A DNA stretch of 56,596 bases from Helicostylum pulchrum (GCA_025677825.1 JAIXMO010000096.1:1-56596), one strand, 5' to 3'; positions 11,068 to 23,175 are shown, counted from the first letter of the stretch. Translations and numbers: made by a program. Notes: generated from the letters alone by a model not told the origin.

Positions 11068-11139
11068 AGCACCAGTCCGTTTCGATCAGACGACCTCAGG
11101 GTTATGAGCCCTGCGCGCTTCCTGCTGCGCCATGGTGCT
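11068..11139 (-). tRNA. Initiator tRNA-Met (CAU)
   Basis: A 72-nt cloverleaf folds cleanly: acceptor AGCACCA/TGGTGCT, D stem GCGC/GCGC, anticodon stem CAGGG/CCCTG around loop CTCATAA (anticodon CAT), T stem GTCTG/CGGAC. Two features mark it as initiator rather than elongator: three consecutive G-C pairs at the base of the anticodon loop, and a T loop reading ATCGAAA (A54 in place of T54) as in eukaryotic initiator tRNAs. There is no intron and CCA is not encoded, as expected. Confidence 0.96.
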
Positions 11140-11878
11140 ATTCGTTATTTATTTATTACCGACATTATAAATGAGTAGCCGTTATAAAATTTAAGCACGT
11201 GATATTCACGTGACGCATCTGCTGTGATTGGCTGGTAATCTTAGCAGGAGAAACAATATTTTTTAAGTTGTCGCTCTCGTACCTTCTTAATGGAAATTTT
11301 GATATTGCTTGGTTAAAGGCGAGTTTATGCATGATTAAATGTTCTATTGAAAATATTGTACATTGTACGATCGCGTTTATTCTTTGCTTTAAATAGCGAT
11401 AGTTCGAAAGGGTACCAAATTCTGTATCTTTTTCTTTACTAAGGTAGTAGGATTTACTCTTGACATGTAATGATATGATTAAAGATATTAAATAAATAAA
11501 CAAATAATTTAAATAAATAAATATATAAATATTCTTCTGCTCAATAACTGTAGCACAAATATTGGTGAGCAATGCGGGTTGACTAAACTAGTTATATACA
11601 AGTAGTTAGATCAAGATATACATATCTAGATAAAGGCATACTCAATTGGTATATTGTAAAAATATAAGTTACTAGTCATTAGCGTCCTCAACACACACCC
11701 AAGCAAGAATCTCCCAGAAGGAGAAAAAAGCGGGGCTGGGATATTTCAGGATGAGAAAAGTGGCAATGTTGTTTGGTTAATTCTGTTTTATCTCTTTATC
11801 TAATAAAAGACAGTATCATCATTAAATAGTCAAACGATTGTTAACAGAAGTTAATTTGGTAACGGCTTAGCGATAACC
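11140..11878. other. Gene-free stretch upstream of tRNA
   Basis: Includes an AT-rich minus-strand open frame (11165-11572) whose translation is low-complexity I/Y/L and lacks any family resemblance, so it was not accepted. Nothing else is supported. Confidence 0.4.
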
Positions 11879-12055
11879 ATGACGGAAAGTTATCGTTTCG
11901 CATTGCGAATAAAGAGGGGAGGACGAGATCCTGTTCTTCTCGAGCCAAAAAGAATATTTTTTAAAAATCAAAACAACAGCAAAAGATCCCTGTTCCGTAG
12001 TTTAGCTGCAGTTGTGTTGAGGCAAGAGGAATTTGTACAGCTAACAGTTAAGTAA
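11879..12055 (+). CDS. Small basic ORF, 58 residues, uncertain
   Basis: An ATG-to-TAA frame of 58 codons encodes a basic peptide (MTESYRFALRIKRGGRDP at its start, RSLFRSLAAVVLRQEEF near its end). It has a more even base and codon composition than the surrounding DNA, which is why it is noted. No domain is recognised. It could be a small gene, an exon, or a scrap of a transposon gene. Confidence 0.25.
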   Translation: MTESYRFALRIKRGGRDPVLLEPKRIFFKNQNNSKRSLFRSLAAVVLRQEEFVQLTVK

Positions 12056-12650
12056 TAATGGACGTTATAAATCTCATAATACGTGGTATTATCATCATTC
12101 TCACCGTATAATAACCCATGTTATAAGATGGCGGGCATTCTTTTTCTTCTTATTTTACTTTTTTTGTAATAATTTTAAAGGATATAACAAGTAAAATAAA
12201 AGCAATACCCTAATAAAGACGTTTAAATCGAGCTCTTTTATTTTATATATTTTATGTCGTAGTTGAGTTTCCTTAGACGTTACTTTCCATTGTACTTTTT
12301 CATCAAATCTTTTTATTTACTTTATTTACACAGGTCGTTCTACGTATATAAAACGGAAACTGGTGTTCGCTTAAACTAGTATAAGCATCATCATAGAAGA
12401 TTAATTATAACTTATGAATTTACGGAAACAGGCTTTTATTGTTGCATTTTTTTCTTTGTTCTCCAAAAAATATAATATAAACCTTTTTTCAATTTTATTT
12501 TATTTTCTTTCTTTTCCTCTCTCCTCTTTTCTTTGTAAATACTACTCTAGTCTTTTAGTCCCCTCATTGCGACTTTTAAAGGACTATAAATAAAAACGGA
12601 ATTTTGGTTCCCATTCAAACAAAAATATATCGCTCCAAGTTTAAGATACT
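12056..12650. other. Upstream region of the orphan gene
   Basis: AT-rich with long pyrimidine runs (12480-12540) leading up to the ATG at 12651. Probably promoter and 5' UTR. No specific motif is assigned. Confidence 0.35.
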
Positions 12651-13454
12651 ATGGCTTCACCATCATCAGGGTAAGCTTAAAAAACATATGCTTTTTACAT
12701 ATTTAGTATTAACATTAGTAATAGTCTTATAGAGAAACAGGAGAACAATCTACTGCGGCCCCCTGCTGCTACTGCTACTGATGAATCCGAGATCTTTTAT
12801 GGATTTGAGTCTGGTACATATTCTTACAATGAAATCATGCGTCGTATGAAAAGCAACAATATCAATACGAATAAAGTAACGCTCGAATCTGTACGTAAGC
12901 TTTTGGTCAAACCTTCCGACGAAGAGATGGGGACCGAGGAGTTAGAGACTAGACTGTTTGATATTGTTCAAAATAATATGGTGATTTGCAACGAAGATTT
13001 ACTTGAAAGACTTAATCTTGTCAAGTTTGATGAAAAGGACCCTCAAACAAAATCTGGATACGCGTTCTATATAAGAAGCTGGAAGTTTACTGCCGAGGCC
13101 ATTAATCAGATTATGAGCGAGTTTTCACTTGAAGATACGTATAGCTCAGTGATGGAATCTTGGTTCATCCAAATTGGTGCAAGAAATGATGCATTTCATT
13201 TTTACATTCGCTATGTTGGATATTGTTTGATGACAAATCCTAAGGAAAGATATGAAGATGACCTTAAAAGCAGAAAAAATGGGTTCATGTCGAACTTTTT
13301 TAAAAAAATTGAGGATTTACCTGCTGCGTTGAAACCAAAATCTGATATACACGTTTTAAAGAAAGATGCGATATCACTCAACCCTTTTCTTAATCCTAAA
13401 AGCGAGTCAGCTGACACACAAGAACAAAGGGAGGCAATAGCGTTAATTGTATAG
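12651..13454 (+). CDS. Orphan protein with an apparent +1 homopolymer frameshift
   Basis: I do not recognise this protein. Exon 1 (12651-12670) encodes MASPSSG and ends in GG|GTAAGC. The acceptor TAG ends at 12732. Continuing in that frame gives GETGEQSTAAP and then a stop. If the C-run 12759-12763 had four C instead of five, the frame would run straight into the long open frame from 12765 to 13454 (TDESEIFYGFESG onward), giving about 265 residues. So either the locus is frameshifted or the base is an assembly error. The protein is soluble, with no signal or membrane segment, and has aromatic-rich blocks YAFYIRSWKF and ARNDAFHFYIRYVGY. Probably lineage-specific. Confidence 0.6.
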
Positions 13455-14135
13455 AATTGACGGCGGAAAAATTTAATCTAGTATAGTAACTGCAATATTA
13501 ATAAACTTAATTCATCAAGTCTATATCCAGTCTGAGAATTGTAACGGGCAAGTTTATACCGAGCCTAATAAGCTAAAATTTCCTTTTGTGTTAATAAATA
13601 TAGACTACTTTTATATATGTATACATATACACCTTTATATTTATTTTCTTTTTAAAATTCGAGTCTCAGACTCGCTTGAACACTTAAATAAATTTTATAA
13701 GAATTGATTACACAAGGGACTTGTTGGTAATTACAAGTATCTGGGATCGTAAGTAAAAATTCAAACTTAGAAAATAACCTTTCTTTATCGTAGTGTATAG
13801 ACCGAATTACTCTAACAGTCAAAAATGTGCCAAGCGTTTCTTACATGGTAATATATACAATTCTAGCTATGGCACTACGCCGTATAACTAATTATCTCTC
13901 ACTTATGGACATAATTTTGGTTCTCACTACTAAGTAACGTGTTTCACTGATAATTTCGGCGGTTAATCGCTGAAGAACCGTCATTGAAACTACCTGAAGC
14001 ATCCCCGTACTGGGTTTTTTTTTTTTTTACTTTCAGCAATTTGCTTTTATTTCTGCTATTATTACTTAAACATTTTGTGCTCAGGTGTCTATATATTGTA
14101 TGTATGTTCTTTTTATAATTATTTATTGTACAAAT
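13455..14135. other. Convergent intergenic region
   Basis: Lies between the convergent stops of the orphan gene and RRP7. AT-rich; a T-run at 14017-14029. No gene or repeat seen. Confidence 0.4.
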
Positions 14136-15146
14136 TTAATAAGGCTTGAATTTTCTAGTTTGCTTTAATTGGGCAATTTTTGCCTTATCTTCTTCAAAGC
14201 GCTTTCTCAATTCCACTAATTCATCTTGTTTCTTTTCACGCATTTGGAAGCGATAGAAATTGACTAATTCCTTCTTCTTCTTTAATTGATTGACTCTTTG
14301 AGCTTCAGCAGCTTCGGTAGTAATGGCACCAACATGGATAGTACCATCAGTTGCCTTAGTCTTCTTGTGACGTACAACAACAGTAAAACCATCATCATCC
14401 ATTTGATTCATACGTTCCAACTTCTCACGTTCCTTTTGGTATTCATCAGCCTTGAACTTCATCATGAAAGTATCAACTTCTTGTTGAAGTTCAATTGGAC
14501 TAGGTCGTGATAAATCATAAGCTAAAACATAACCTAATATCATAAAAGTTAATAAACCTTTTCTTTACGAACGAATAGACTGCACTTTACGTTCAAAACC
14601 TAAAGGTTGTTCTGATTCATCTTCCTTTGCCCATTTCTTTTCAACTCTATGCATATTTAAAACTTCGGTCAAGTCTTCTTCAGTAGCAAATACAACATGT
14701 GCTGAGGATCCGCTAGTAAATAATCTCCTTAACTCTCTAACTTTAACCTCACGTTCCTCTTCCTCTTGCTCGTTCTTCTTTTTGTTCTTTTTAGTTTTTG
14801 TTTCGGGTTCTGGTGTCTCGACATTGGCAGCAATCTTCCAATATTCTTCGGCAAAAGAAGATCCAGCATCGTGATAAGTGATTTCATCGATGCCATGTCC
14901 CTTGAACAACTTTTTAATATGACGATCGGTAGTATCAGCGGGTAAATTGAGAAGGAAAAGAGTACGATCTTTAATGTCTTCGTCTACAAGTGCTTTGCTT
15001 TCATGTTTTTTCATGTAAAAATAATGGCGAGCATTCTTTGTGGCGTCTACAACAACAGGAAGTACTTTGAAACCTTGGAACTCTTCTAATTGTTTGCTAG
15101 CTTTTTCTTCGACAACAACTTTAGTTGTCTTCTTTACCTTTCCCAT
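14136..15146 (-). CDS. rrp7: Ribosomal RNA-processing protein 7 (RRP7)
   Basis: Nucleolar small-subunit processome component needed for 18S rRNA maturation. It starts MGKVKKTTKVVVEEK at 15146. An RRM-like part follows (TLFLLNLPADTTDRHIKKLF, SSAHVVFATEEDLTEVL) with an acidic/lysine insert. The C-terminal exon has the RRP7 signature LQQEVDTFMMKF, DDGFTVVVRHKK and the terminal NFYRFQMREKKQDELVELR block, ending KFKPY. One short intron separates the exons at about 14525-14575. The only in-phase splice I find uses a GTTCGT donor, with GTAAAG four bases away being out of phase, so this junction is unresolved. Identity is secure from both halves. Confidence 0.9.
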
Positions 15147-15736
15147 ATTATTAGTTTTATGTAAAGAAAAAAGAAGGGAGATAGAAAAAAAAAATATGTC
15201 ACCCACTTATGGCGCTACATTTTAAAACAAGCCACAGGGAATAAAGGGAATAAAAACACTGCAGTTTTTTTATCTTTTATTTCTCGCTAGTTTTTTACAC
15301 GAGTGTGTATAATGATGATTTAAAATAGCTTTAGCATGTAAAAGCACATCATGTATCTTAGAACAAGTTATGATAATACCTCAGACATTATTATCGTTAA
15401 GGGAAAAATGTCCTTTATTCCATTAAAATGATGAAAAAAAAATACCCAAAAATATTAGGTAATCGTGACGGTTAATACTTCCAAAAAAACGCGTTACCTA
15501 AGTTCAAAAAGACGAAAATTACTTGCATGAAGGACTTTGTCTACATTCTTTGGTCTTGTTGACCTCTTGAGAGTTGGGCAGGTCTGGCATCGAAATTGAA
15601 GTCTTGCCTGATATATACTACAAGAATACTTCTAATATTTGCAGCAGCATTAACATATCTATTCCTGTACTAATATCGGATAGCTAGAACTCGTTAAAAC
15701 GAGAAATGCCGTCATTACCGAGCAAACGGTGGCAAC
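15147..15736. other. RRP7 upstream / transposon flank
   Basis: AT-rich promoter side of RRP7, grading into the flank of the Mutator-like relic. No terminal repeat could be identified. Confidence 0.35.
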
Positions 15737-16335
15737 TAAAAAACGATCAGTTCAAAAAGAGTTAAAAAATCGATTTTAAGGCTAAGTTTCAAGTTTCCTT
15801 TGACCCTGAAGACCGTAATAATGTAACAATCAAGTATGTATATGAACACAACCATGTTATTGGAAGTTTCGAAGATATGAAACATCTTACATTGAAAGAG
15901 TTGGATACGATAAGCGTGATATGAGTGTATCATTACAAAAAAATTTCTCACAAAGTGCTATCTCAACCCATCGTGATCATTTTGTACACGCAGACGAAAT
16001 TTACAATATTTATCTCATAATTCAACAAAAAAAGTATAAATTGAAAGATAATCTGTTCGAGTCCGTTGGAGCATGGTTAGAGAACTTATCTAACAAAGGT
16101 TGCTCGACCTATAGGTCTCCTAGCTTCTATACATGCTATTCGTTCAGTTCTCTTTCGTTTTGGCAAAAAGTTCTTCTTTTTTCAATCCGATAATTTTTGT
16201 CAGGATGCTACTCATAACACAACCAACATTGAGAAAGGAATTTTGTATACTGTCTGTTCAGTTACTTTCTTTTTTACTGCAGATCATTTAGCTGATCCTG
16301 TCATCAAATTTTTAGCTTTTCAAAAGAGTCTATAA
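15737..16335 (+). pseudogene. Mutator-like (MULE) transposase fragment
   Basis: Broken pieces of a FAR1-domain Mutator-like transposase. Frame 1 gives FDPEDRNNVTIKYVYEHNH, the histidine end of the FAR1 finger, and then MKHLTLKELDTI. After a frameshift comes MSVSLQKNFSQSAI (15921 onward) and EIYNIYLIIQQKKYKLKD. After a gap, QDATHNTTNIEKGILYTV (about 16203) holds the first catalytic D of the DDE domain, followed by FFFTADHLADPVIKF. The rest is missing. Inactive and internally deleted. Confidence 0.8.
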
Positions 16336-16539
16336 CGATCTAATCATAAAACAAAATACAGAATCACTTCTCAATAACGTTAACATGCGAACAAATAAAA
16401 ATTAAGTAGAATTAAAAAAATATATATTTAGTTTTGATAATTGAAATGTAACCACTTATACTTGGAACATGTAAGCCAATAAATTGGGGTAAATAAGGAG
16501 ATGTTGAATAAAATAGCCACAAAGGAAAAAAAAAGTTTA
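16336..16539. other. Spacer
   Basis: AT-rich 204 bp between the MULE relic and the co-chaperone stop codon. Nothing seen. Confidence 0.3.
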
Positions 16540-18104
16540 TTACATAGGAGATGTTGGAGAAGAAGGATTAACGGGAATAGGAATATCTTGAGGTGTAACA
16601 TCAGCTTGAACTCTTTGATAAATCATACCGACAATCTTCAAGCCAACAGCTCTATTTTTCAATGTTTCTCTTGATACAGATTGATCTGTCAAAATTCTAT
16701 CACAAACTTCTCTTAATACACTTTCTACTTCTAATTTAGAACCTCTCCAAATAGCATGTAAGCCCTATATATTCATTAATACTCCCCTTTTTTTATACCT
16801 GTATAATATATGCATATATTTTACCTTGGTAGCAGCTTCAGTTTCTAATTTAATACGTTGTTCTTCTGTTAAATCACCCTTCTCTTCTGCCTTTTGAAGT
16901 TCAGTATAACTCGATTGAAGATCAAGAGCAGAACGTAAGGTTCCAACAGTTTCACTTATAATATAACTCTTTTGCTTCATTGAATGAAACATACCACCCA
17001 ATCCAAACGCAAACCCTTTATTAATGTACTGATTTGCCTTTGTTAAATAAGTATATCCAATAGCATGTAATAATTCAACGCCATGATTTTCACGCTTCAA
17101 ATCCTCTGCTTCTATTTGAATAATGTTTGCAAACGCAGCATACCTTGCTTCTTCTTCAATATCATTTAGTTCTGTATATAAACTCAATTTATTAATCAAT
17201 TTAGAAGCTAAAGCTTCTACACGACTTTCTCTCGCTTCTGCTCTAGCCTTCTCTAACTTTTGTTTCTTTTCATCACGCTCTGCCTTTTGTTCAGGTGTTA
17301 ATAATTTAGGATCTATGTCTTCTGACTCTTCTTGTGTCTCTAAAGCTTCTCTCATATCTTTTCCAATTGATATTTCTCCAATCATATCCACAAACCTATC
17401 ACCACCAAATGACTGCTTAAAGAAATCCTCAGGATCAACTATATATTGATGGTTAGCATAACGGTTATAATATGCTACAGACTATTATATGTATTACCAA
17501 AACCGCCATCAGGTCTGACACCATTCTCCTCTCCAAATTCGTTATATCGCTTCCTTAATGCAGGATCAGATAATACTTGATAAGCTTCTGATATTTTCTT
17601 AAACTAAAACCAAAAAAAAAAAAAAAAAAAAGTTTAGCACCCAAAAAATAAAAAAATAATAATACAAATATACCCTTTCTTCTGCACTAGGATCGTTTGG
17701 ATTTTTATCCGGGTGATATTTTATAGCCATCTTTCTGTAAGCTTTTTTGATATCCGTTGGAGTTGCAGACGGAGAGATGCCAAGAGAATCATAGTATTCT
17801 GTTGAAACTGGGTTCTCATCTAATGAAAGCTTGTTTTTAAGCACTAGAAAACAAATGAAGATAGTACAAGATTTTTCTTACCTGAACCTCTCTTTCTAGA
17901 CCACTTTGACTTGCTGGCATTATTCGTCTTGATCTTTGTACCCGTGCCATCGACTTCAAAGGTAGAAATGGCACTGCAAGACCAGCATTGCACTTCAACT
18001 TTTGTATTTTTTATTCCGGGTGCCGGTAAGAACTCGATAGGGTTAGAGCATTCCTTACATATAGTTTGAACATAAGGTTCTGGTTTTCGAGATGGGTAGG
18101 CCAT
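16540..18104 (-). CDS. J-domain co-chaperone of the Caj1/Djp1 type with an N-terminal extension
   Basis: Hsp70 co-chaperone. Exons 18104-17882, 17843-17674, 17603-17498, 17438-16825 and 16764-16540 join in phase to 445 residues. Residues about 90-155 are the J domain ([30 protein letters not shown] with the HPD motif, [14 protein letters not shown]). The long C-terminal part ([39 protein letters not shown]) is the DnaJ-X region of yeast Caj1/Djp1. The first 75 residues carry two CxxC pairs (CKEC, CWSC), a possible zinc ribbon. In yeast, Djp1 helps peroxisomal and mitochondrial precursor delivery; the role here is inferred. Confidence 0.9.
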
Positions 18105-19477
18105 CTCTCTTTTAGTTGTACTTGTAAAAGAAAGGGTATAAAAAATAAAAATAAAATGGCTGAGTATAAACCAAAGAATTTGTCAAGTTTTCCTTTTGAA
18201 GTATTGGATGGAATCTGTCCACTTGCATGAACAATTTTGTCTGCAGACTTATGTAATACTATCATGCAATTAGCTTTACTATGAAAAGGGCTTTCTATTC
18301 GATTAATGTCACTTCATCATGTTTTCCTTATTGAATCCTCAGTAACCATATGAGATATCTTGCAAGTTTATACAGCAGGCATAAATACAACTGGGAGTAA
18401 AAATATTATTTACTCTAATTTTCAAGGTTTAGCTCCTTGCGATATTATTTCAAGTATAGTTCGTTGGAAGCAGATTCTTTCGGAGGACTAGAAGGAAATT
18501 ACATGTACGGTTTTAATGGGCTCGTATCTGAATTTTTATCACCTACTACTAGAAATATTGAAACTATTGGACTTGATATAATCGATTATTATTGGATTTA
18601 GCCCTAGTGGTAGATGAAAAAACTAGGACAGATGAACAATATTTGCATTGCATTTTCACAAAGCCATAGGTCCCGAAGAAAAAGTTTAACTAACGGGTTA
18701 AAAATGACTAAATTGTTTCAATTTGTCGACGCTTTTGAAGGGAGTAAAAGGTTCTTCACTGCTACTACGCGCTCCATTCAAGTCTAAATTTACTGTCTTT
18801 ATACTTTACTGTCTTTATACTTTAATTGCTTTTTAAGTTTTATGTTACTATCCTCTCTCTATCAGTTTGGTTATTATTCTTTTGTTTTAATAACGTCGAT
18901 TTGATAGTACACTTTTGAAGACAAGATGCTTTTATATAAGTTAAATAAGACTTTTTTTTTTTTATCACTTTTAAACTTATTTTATATATTTAGTAGTTCT
19001 GTGAAGTTGGATGCCACCCTTAAATCGAATAGCGGCGATAGAGCTGTTAAAGCGGGGGGGGGGGGGCGAAGATGCTCTGGAGAAATCCACCCTTAAATCT
19101 ATCCTACCCTTAAATCAGGTCACCCCTAGATAGAGCGCTAAGTAGTTTAGGAAAAAAAAAAAGATCTTATGTCTAAAACATAGGCGGTAAAACGATTATC
19201 AGGACGAGCTTAATATACCCTACGTAACATTTGCATACGAAACTCTTAAAAGTACCGACGAGAGCTATAACGTCTTTTGTAAAACAATGTCTTGACGTGT
19301 ATATTAAAAAAGTAGAATAGAAAATGCCGCCATGTTGATTACACAGCATATACGAAAAAGACTGGGTTTTAGCTTCGTTTTTTTTTAAACTACTGGAACG
19401 ATTATCTATTTAAATAAAAACGCGGTACTTTTTTTTTTCTTTTTTTCTTTTCTAAACTTTCTCTTTAAAAAAAAATT
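18105..19477. other. Large gene-free interval with degenerate repeats
   Basis: Promoter sides of two divergent genes plus probable transposon debris. Between 18420 and 18790 short open stretches interrupted by stops look like decayed coding DNA but match nothing I know. At 19014-19116 the motif ACCCTTAAATC occurs three times beside a run of 13 G (19054-19066). The HMG-CoA reductase start is preceded by T/C-rich runs (19430-19470). Confidence 0.45.
19014..19116 (+). repeat. Three direct copies of ACCCTTAAATC
   Basis: Copies end at 19026, 19099 and 19116; the first two share the longer CCACCCTTAAATC. Spacing is 73 and 17 bp. Origin unknown. Confidence 0.6.
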
Positions 19478-21028
19478 ATGTATCGAATATTAAGTTTCTC
19501 TTACAAAAGTGCAATTCGTTTACTAAAAACGCTAGTGATAAAAACAACGCGACAATCCGCAAAAAATCCTATTGAAATGATGGTTGCCAGTCTTATTTTA
19601 GGATCCGTCACTTATGTGTATTTATTCAGCCTAGCCAAATCCTCTGAATTACTTGCCAGCGCAACCTATCCATCTTCTTCTGCACGAGCTACAGTTTTAT
19701 ATGCTTCACCCAGTGACACTACCTTTTCTACTCCCATCTCGGATTATACCACACTTGCGTCACACACTCACCTTGGATTAAAGCAGCTTGATATCTCTTC
19801 TCAAGTCAACGGAGGAGGACTCTCGAAACAAGGATTAATCAACATACTGCAATTCCAAGCCTATGTTGAGTTAGACCTTCATTTCTCCGATGGTCGATTG
19901 CCGAATGCCTGGACTTATCGAGATAACTTGTGCTACAAGACAAAAAATAAGTGCTTTATGCAATCGCCACTAGAGAACTGGAACTATGACATTAATCAAT
20001 TACAAAACGATCAGGATCCACTTTCAAAGCTAGACTTTTCTCAGCAAAATAAAATAGTGCTTTCCTTCTTATTTGATTTAAACGATAGTCAACATGTACA
20101 TGCTGCTGCTCTATGGGAACAAAAAGTAATGTCCTTATCTTTGGATAAATTGGTACCTCTTACAAAACACCATCATTACGAAAGTACAAGTACAATACTA
20201 TGGTTAGCTAGAGTTATTAAAAATATTTCCAAAGATATGACTGAAAGAATGAACGTAAGTGTGTATGCGTTAAATAATTAAGAATAACCTATATAAATCC
20301 CTTCTCTTCTTCTATTTTATAGAACGCTTCCAAAATAGATTTAATAGTGATATCTACGGGCTATGTATTAATGGCTTCGACCTTTTTATCATTATATATC
20401 AAGATGCATAAACTAGGATCAAAATATACTTTGGGTAAGGTTTATTTAGTGTAACCCCAAAAATTTAAAACGTCCTAGTAAAGTATCAAAACAAACAACT
20501 AATGTAACCATTCTTTTGATTTTCTTTTTATGTTCCTAACTTTGCAGCAACAACAATTTTTATGTCTGGTTTCTTTTCATTCATGTTATCTTTAGCTACA
20601 GTATATAAGCTAGGTTCTCCTGTGAGTCCTATACTTTTAAGGTAAACTTTTTACCAGTAAGAGCTTTTATCCCGTATTTATTTGTTTGTTTTTATTTTTT
20701 AGTGAAGCGACACCATTCTTAATTGTAACAATAGGTTTTGAGCGTCCGTACAAACTTACAAAATGTATCTTTGAAGAAAACAGTAAATACACTACCGACC
20801 GAACAACAAATAACGTACATCACATTATTTCCAACGCTGTAGGATCCATCGCTCCTAGTTTAATACGTGACGGATTCTTGGAAATCCTTGTATTTATGCT
20901 TGGTTCCAAATCAATTATACCTGGCCTACGAGAATTTTGTCTAATGAGTGCTATTTTAATTGCATACGACATGGTGTTAATGTTTACTTGGTACATCTCT
21001 GTCTTGTCTTTAAAATTAGAGGTAATAC

Positions 21029-21067
<39 letters not shown>

Positions 21068-23040
21068 AATATCGTGATTTTTTTTTTGAACGAACATTTC
21101 TCTATTGTAATGTTAGCTACGCAAAATACAAGACACAACTATTGTTCTTGTGACAAATACCCCTTCCACTACTACATCCACTCCTTTAACAACAGAATCG
21201 ATTAGAGACAGTAGTAAAAAACCTACTATCATTAAAGCAAAATTATTTTTGGTAAAAAAAAAAAGCAAAAATATTAATTATCAACAACAAACTAATAGTA
21301 TAGAGAGAGTAGATTATAGGATTTCTTATTATGCATGTATTCGAATTTTGTTCTACATTATCCTTCTCGAGCTCTTCTGAACCCAACCTGTACCCAAAAT
21401 CAATCATGACCAGCAGCTCAACTATGGAACCTATCCTGACATCTATTTTACACCACCACCGTCAATCCGTCAACAACGGAACCGCACCTCTACTTTTAAG
21501 AGTATCCTCACCATTATCTTTTCAAATTTTAAAAACCCAACCATCTTATTGGCCTCCATCTATTACTGGTTTACTATCAAAATTATACACCACTTACACA
21601 ATATACGCACAAGACCCAGTGATCAGTAAATGGGTTGTAGCTATCCTGATGGCCTCTGTACTCTTAAACACTTACTTGTTTGAAATCGCCAAATATGCCA
21701 AACCACACCAAATCATTCAAACCATCTTAACAGACCAAACAAAACATCGTAAAAAACGAACAATTATGAGAACGCTAGATGATTGCTTAGAGATACTACA
21801 TAGCCCCGAGATGGGAGCTGCGGCATTAGCCGACGAAGAAGTGATTAGTCTAGTACGCCACGGCCATATCCCACCTTACTCACTCGAGAAGGCTATTGGC
21901 GATTTTGAAAGAACCGTGCGTATTCGCAAGACAGTAATATCCAGAGCTTCAGTCACACAAACCTTGGAATCCAGCGAACTACCCGGATACGACTATGCCA
22001 AAGTCCTAGGCGCAAGCTGTGAAAATGTGATTGGATACATGCCTATCCCAGTGGGAGTAGCAGGGCCTATGCTTATTGACGGATTACAGACGCATATTCC
22101 CATGGCCACAACCGAAGGCTGTCTTATCGCGTCTGTGTCTCGCGGCTGTAAAGCAGTTAATGCTGGGGGAGGCGTCACCACTGTTTTGATTGCAGACGGT
22201 ACGACACGAGGCTCTACTTGCATCGAGTTTCCCAACATAACTGAAGCAGGCCAATGTGAACAGTGGATGGAAACACAAGCTTTTAACTCCACCTCTGCAC
22301 GTATCAAGAACCTACACACAGCGGTTGCAGGGAAGTTAATGTATATCCGGTTTTCAACTACTGCCACCACAGGCGACGCCACGATTTCCAAAGGATGCGA
22401 AAAGGCACTACTTGCAACCATTGCCGAACAATTTCCCCGTATGCAAATCGTTTCACTTTCTGGTACCGATAAAAAGCCTACTGCTGCTGCTGCGATACAG
22501 GGACGCGGAAAGTCCGTGGTAACAGAGGCCGTGATTTCAAGAGAGATAGTTGAAAGCGTACTAAAGACCTCTGTGGAGGCACTTGTCGAACTAAACCTGT
22601 CCAAGAACTTAATCGGGTCTGTTATGGCTGGATCCGTAGGAGGATTTAACGCACATGCATCTAATATATTGACAGCAGTGTATATCGCGGCAGGTCAAGA
22701 CCCTGCGCAGAATGTAGAAAGTTCAAACTGTATTACGCTGATGAAATGTATTAATGGTCGCGACTTGCATATATCGTGTAGTATGCCGAGTATAGAGGCA
22801 GGGACTGTGAGTGAAGGTACGATTCTTCCACCACAACAAGCTATGCTGGACATGCTTGGTGTTCGTGGTCCTCATCTTACGTATCCTGGAAAAAACGCTC
22901 AACAACTTGCCAGAATTATTTGTGCCACGGTTATGGCCGGTGAATTATCTTTATGTTCCGCTTTAGCCGCAGGACATTTGGTTCAAGCTCATATCGAACA
23001 CAATCGAGCATCTACCAGTAAAGATACAGCAAAGAATTAA
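19478..23040 (+). CDS. HMG-CoA reductase paralogue with degraded cofactor motifs
   Basis: ER-membrane enzyme family of the mevalonate pathway. Exons 19478-20254, 20323-20434, 20548-20641, 20703-21021, 21117-21251 and 21313-23040 join in phase to 1,054 residues. The N-terminal part is membrane-spanning with a sterol-sensing-domain block ([52 protein letters not shown]). The catalytic part keeps [22 protein letters not shown] (E747), GTDKKP (K866), GQDPAQN (D942) and EHNR (H1042), the four acid/base residues. But the SRF motif is lost (STSARIK), DAMGMNM is reduced to [11 protein letters not shown] before TDKK is absent and INW is replaced by alanines. These sites bind NADPH and HMG-CoA in the family. 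Probably a diverged regulatory or dead paralogue, which is inference. Confidence 0.93.
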
Positions 23041-23175
23041 AAAAAAAAAAAAAACTCACTATCATAACATTTAAGACTACTACTGGTGGAGTATTTATAT
23101 TATATTTTTCATGTATTTTTTTTTATTTTAGCATATTTAATTTCATAAAAAGAATTTAGAATAAAAGAGAAAGAC
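23041..23175. other. Convergent 3' spacer
   Basis: 135 bp, T-rich on both strands, between convergent stops of the reductase and the Myb gene. Confidence 0.4.

Noticed and set aside
11165..11572. 135-codon minus-strand open frame beside the tRNA
   Set aside because: Low-complexity Ile/Leu/Tyr composition from AT-rich DNA, no recognisable domain, and it runs through probable promoter sequence.
21993..22604. 203-codon minus-strand open frame
   Set aside because: Antisense to the HMG-CoA reductase catalytic domain; open only because of the higher GC there.
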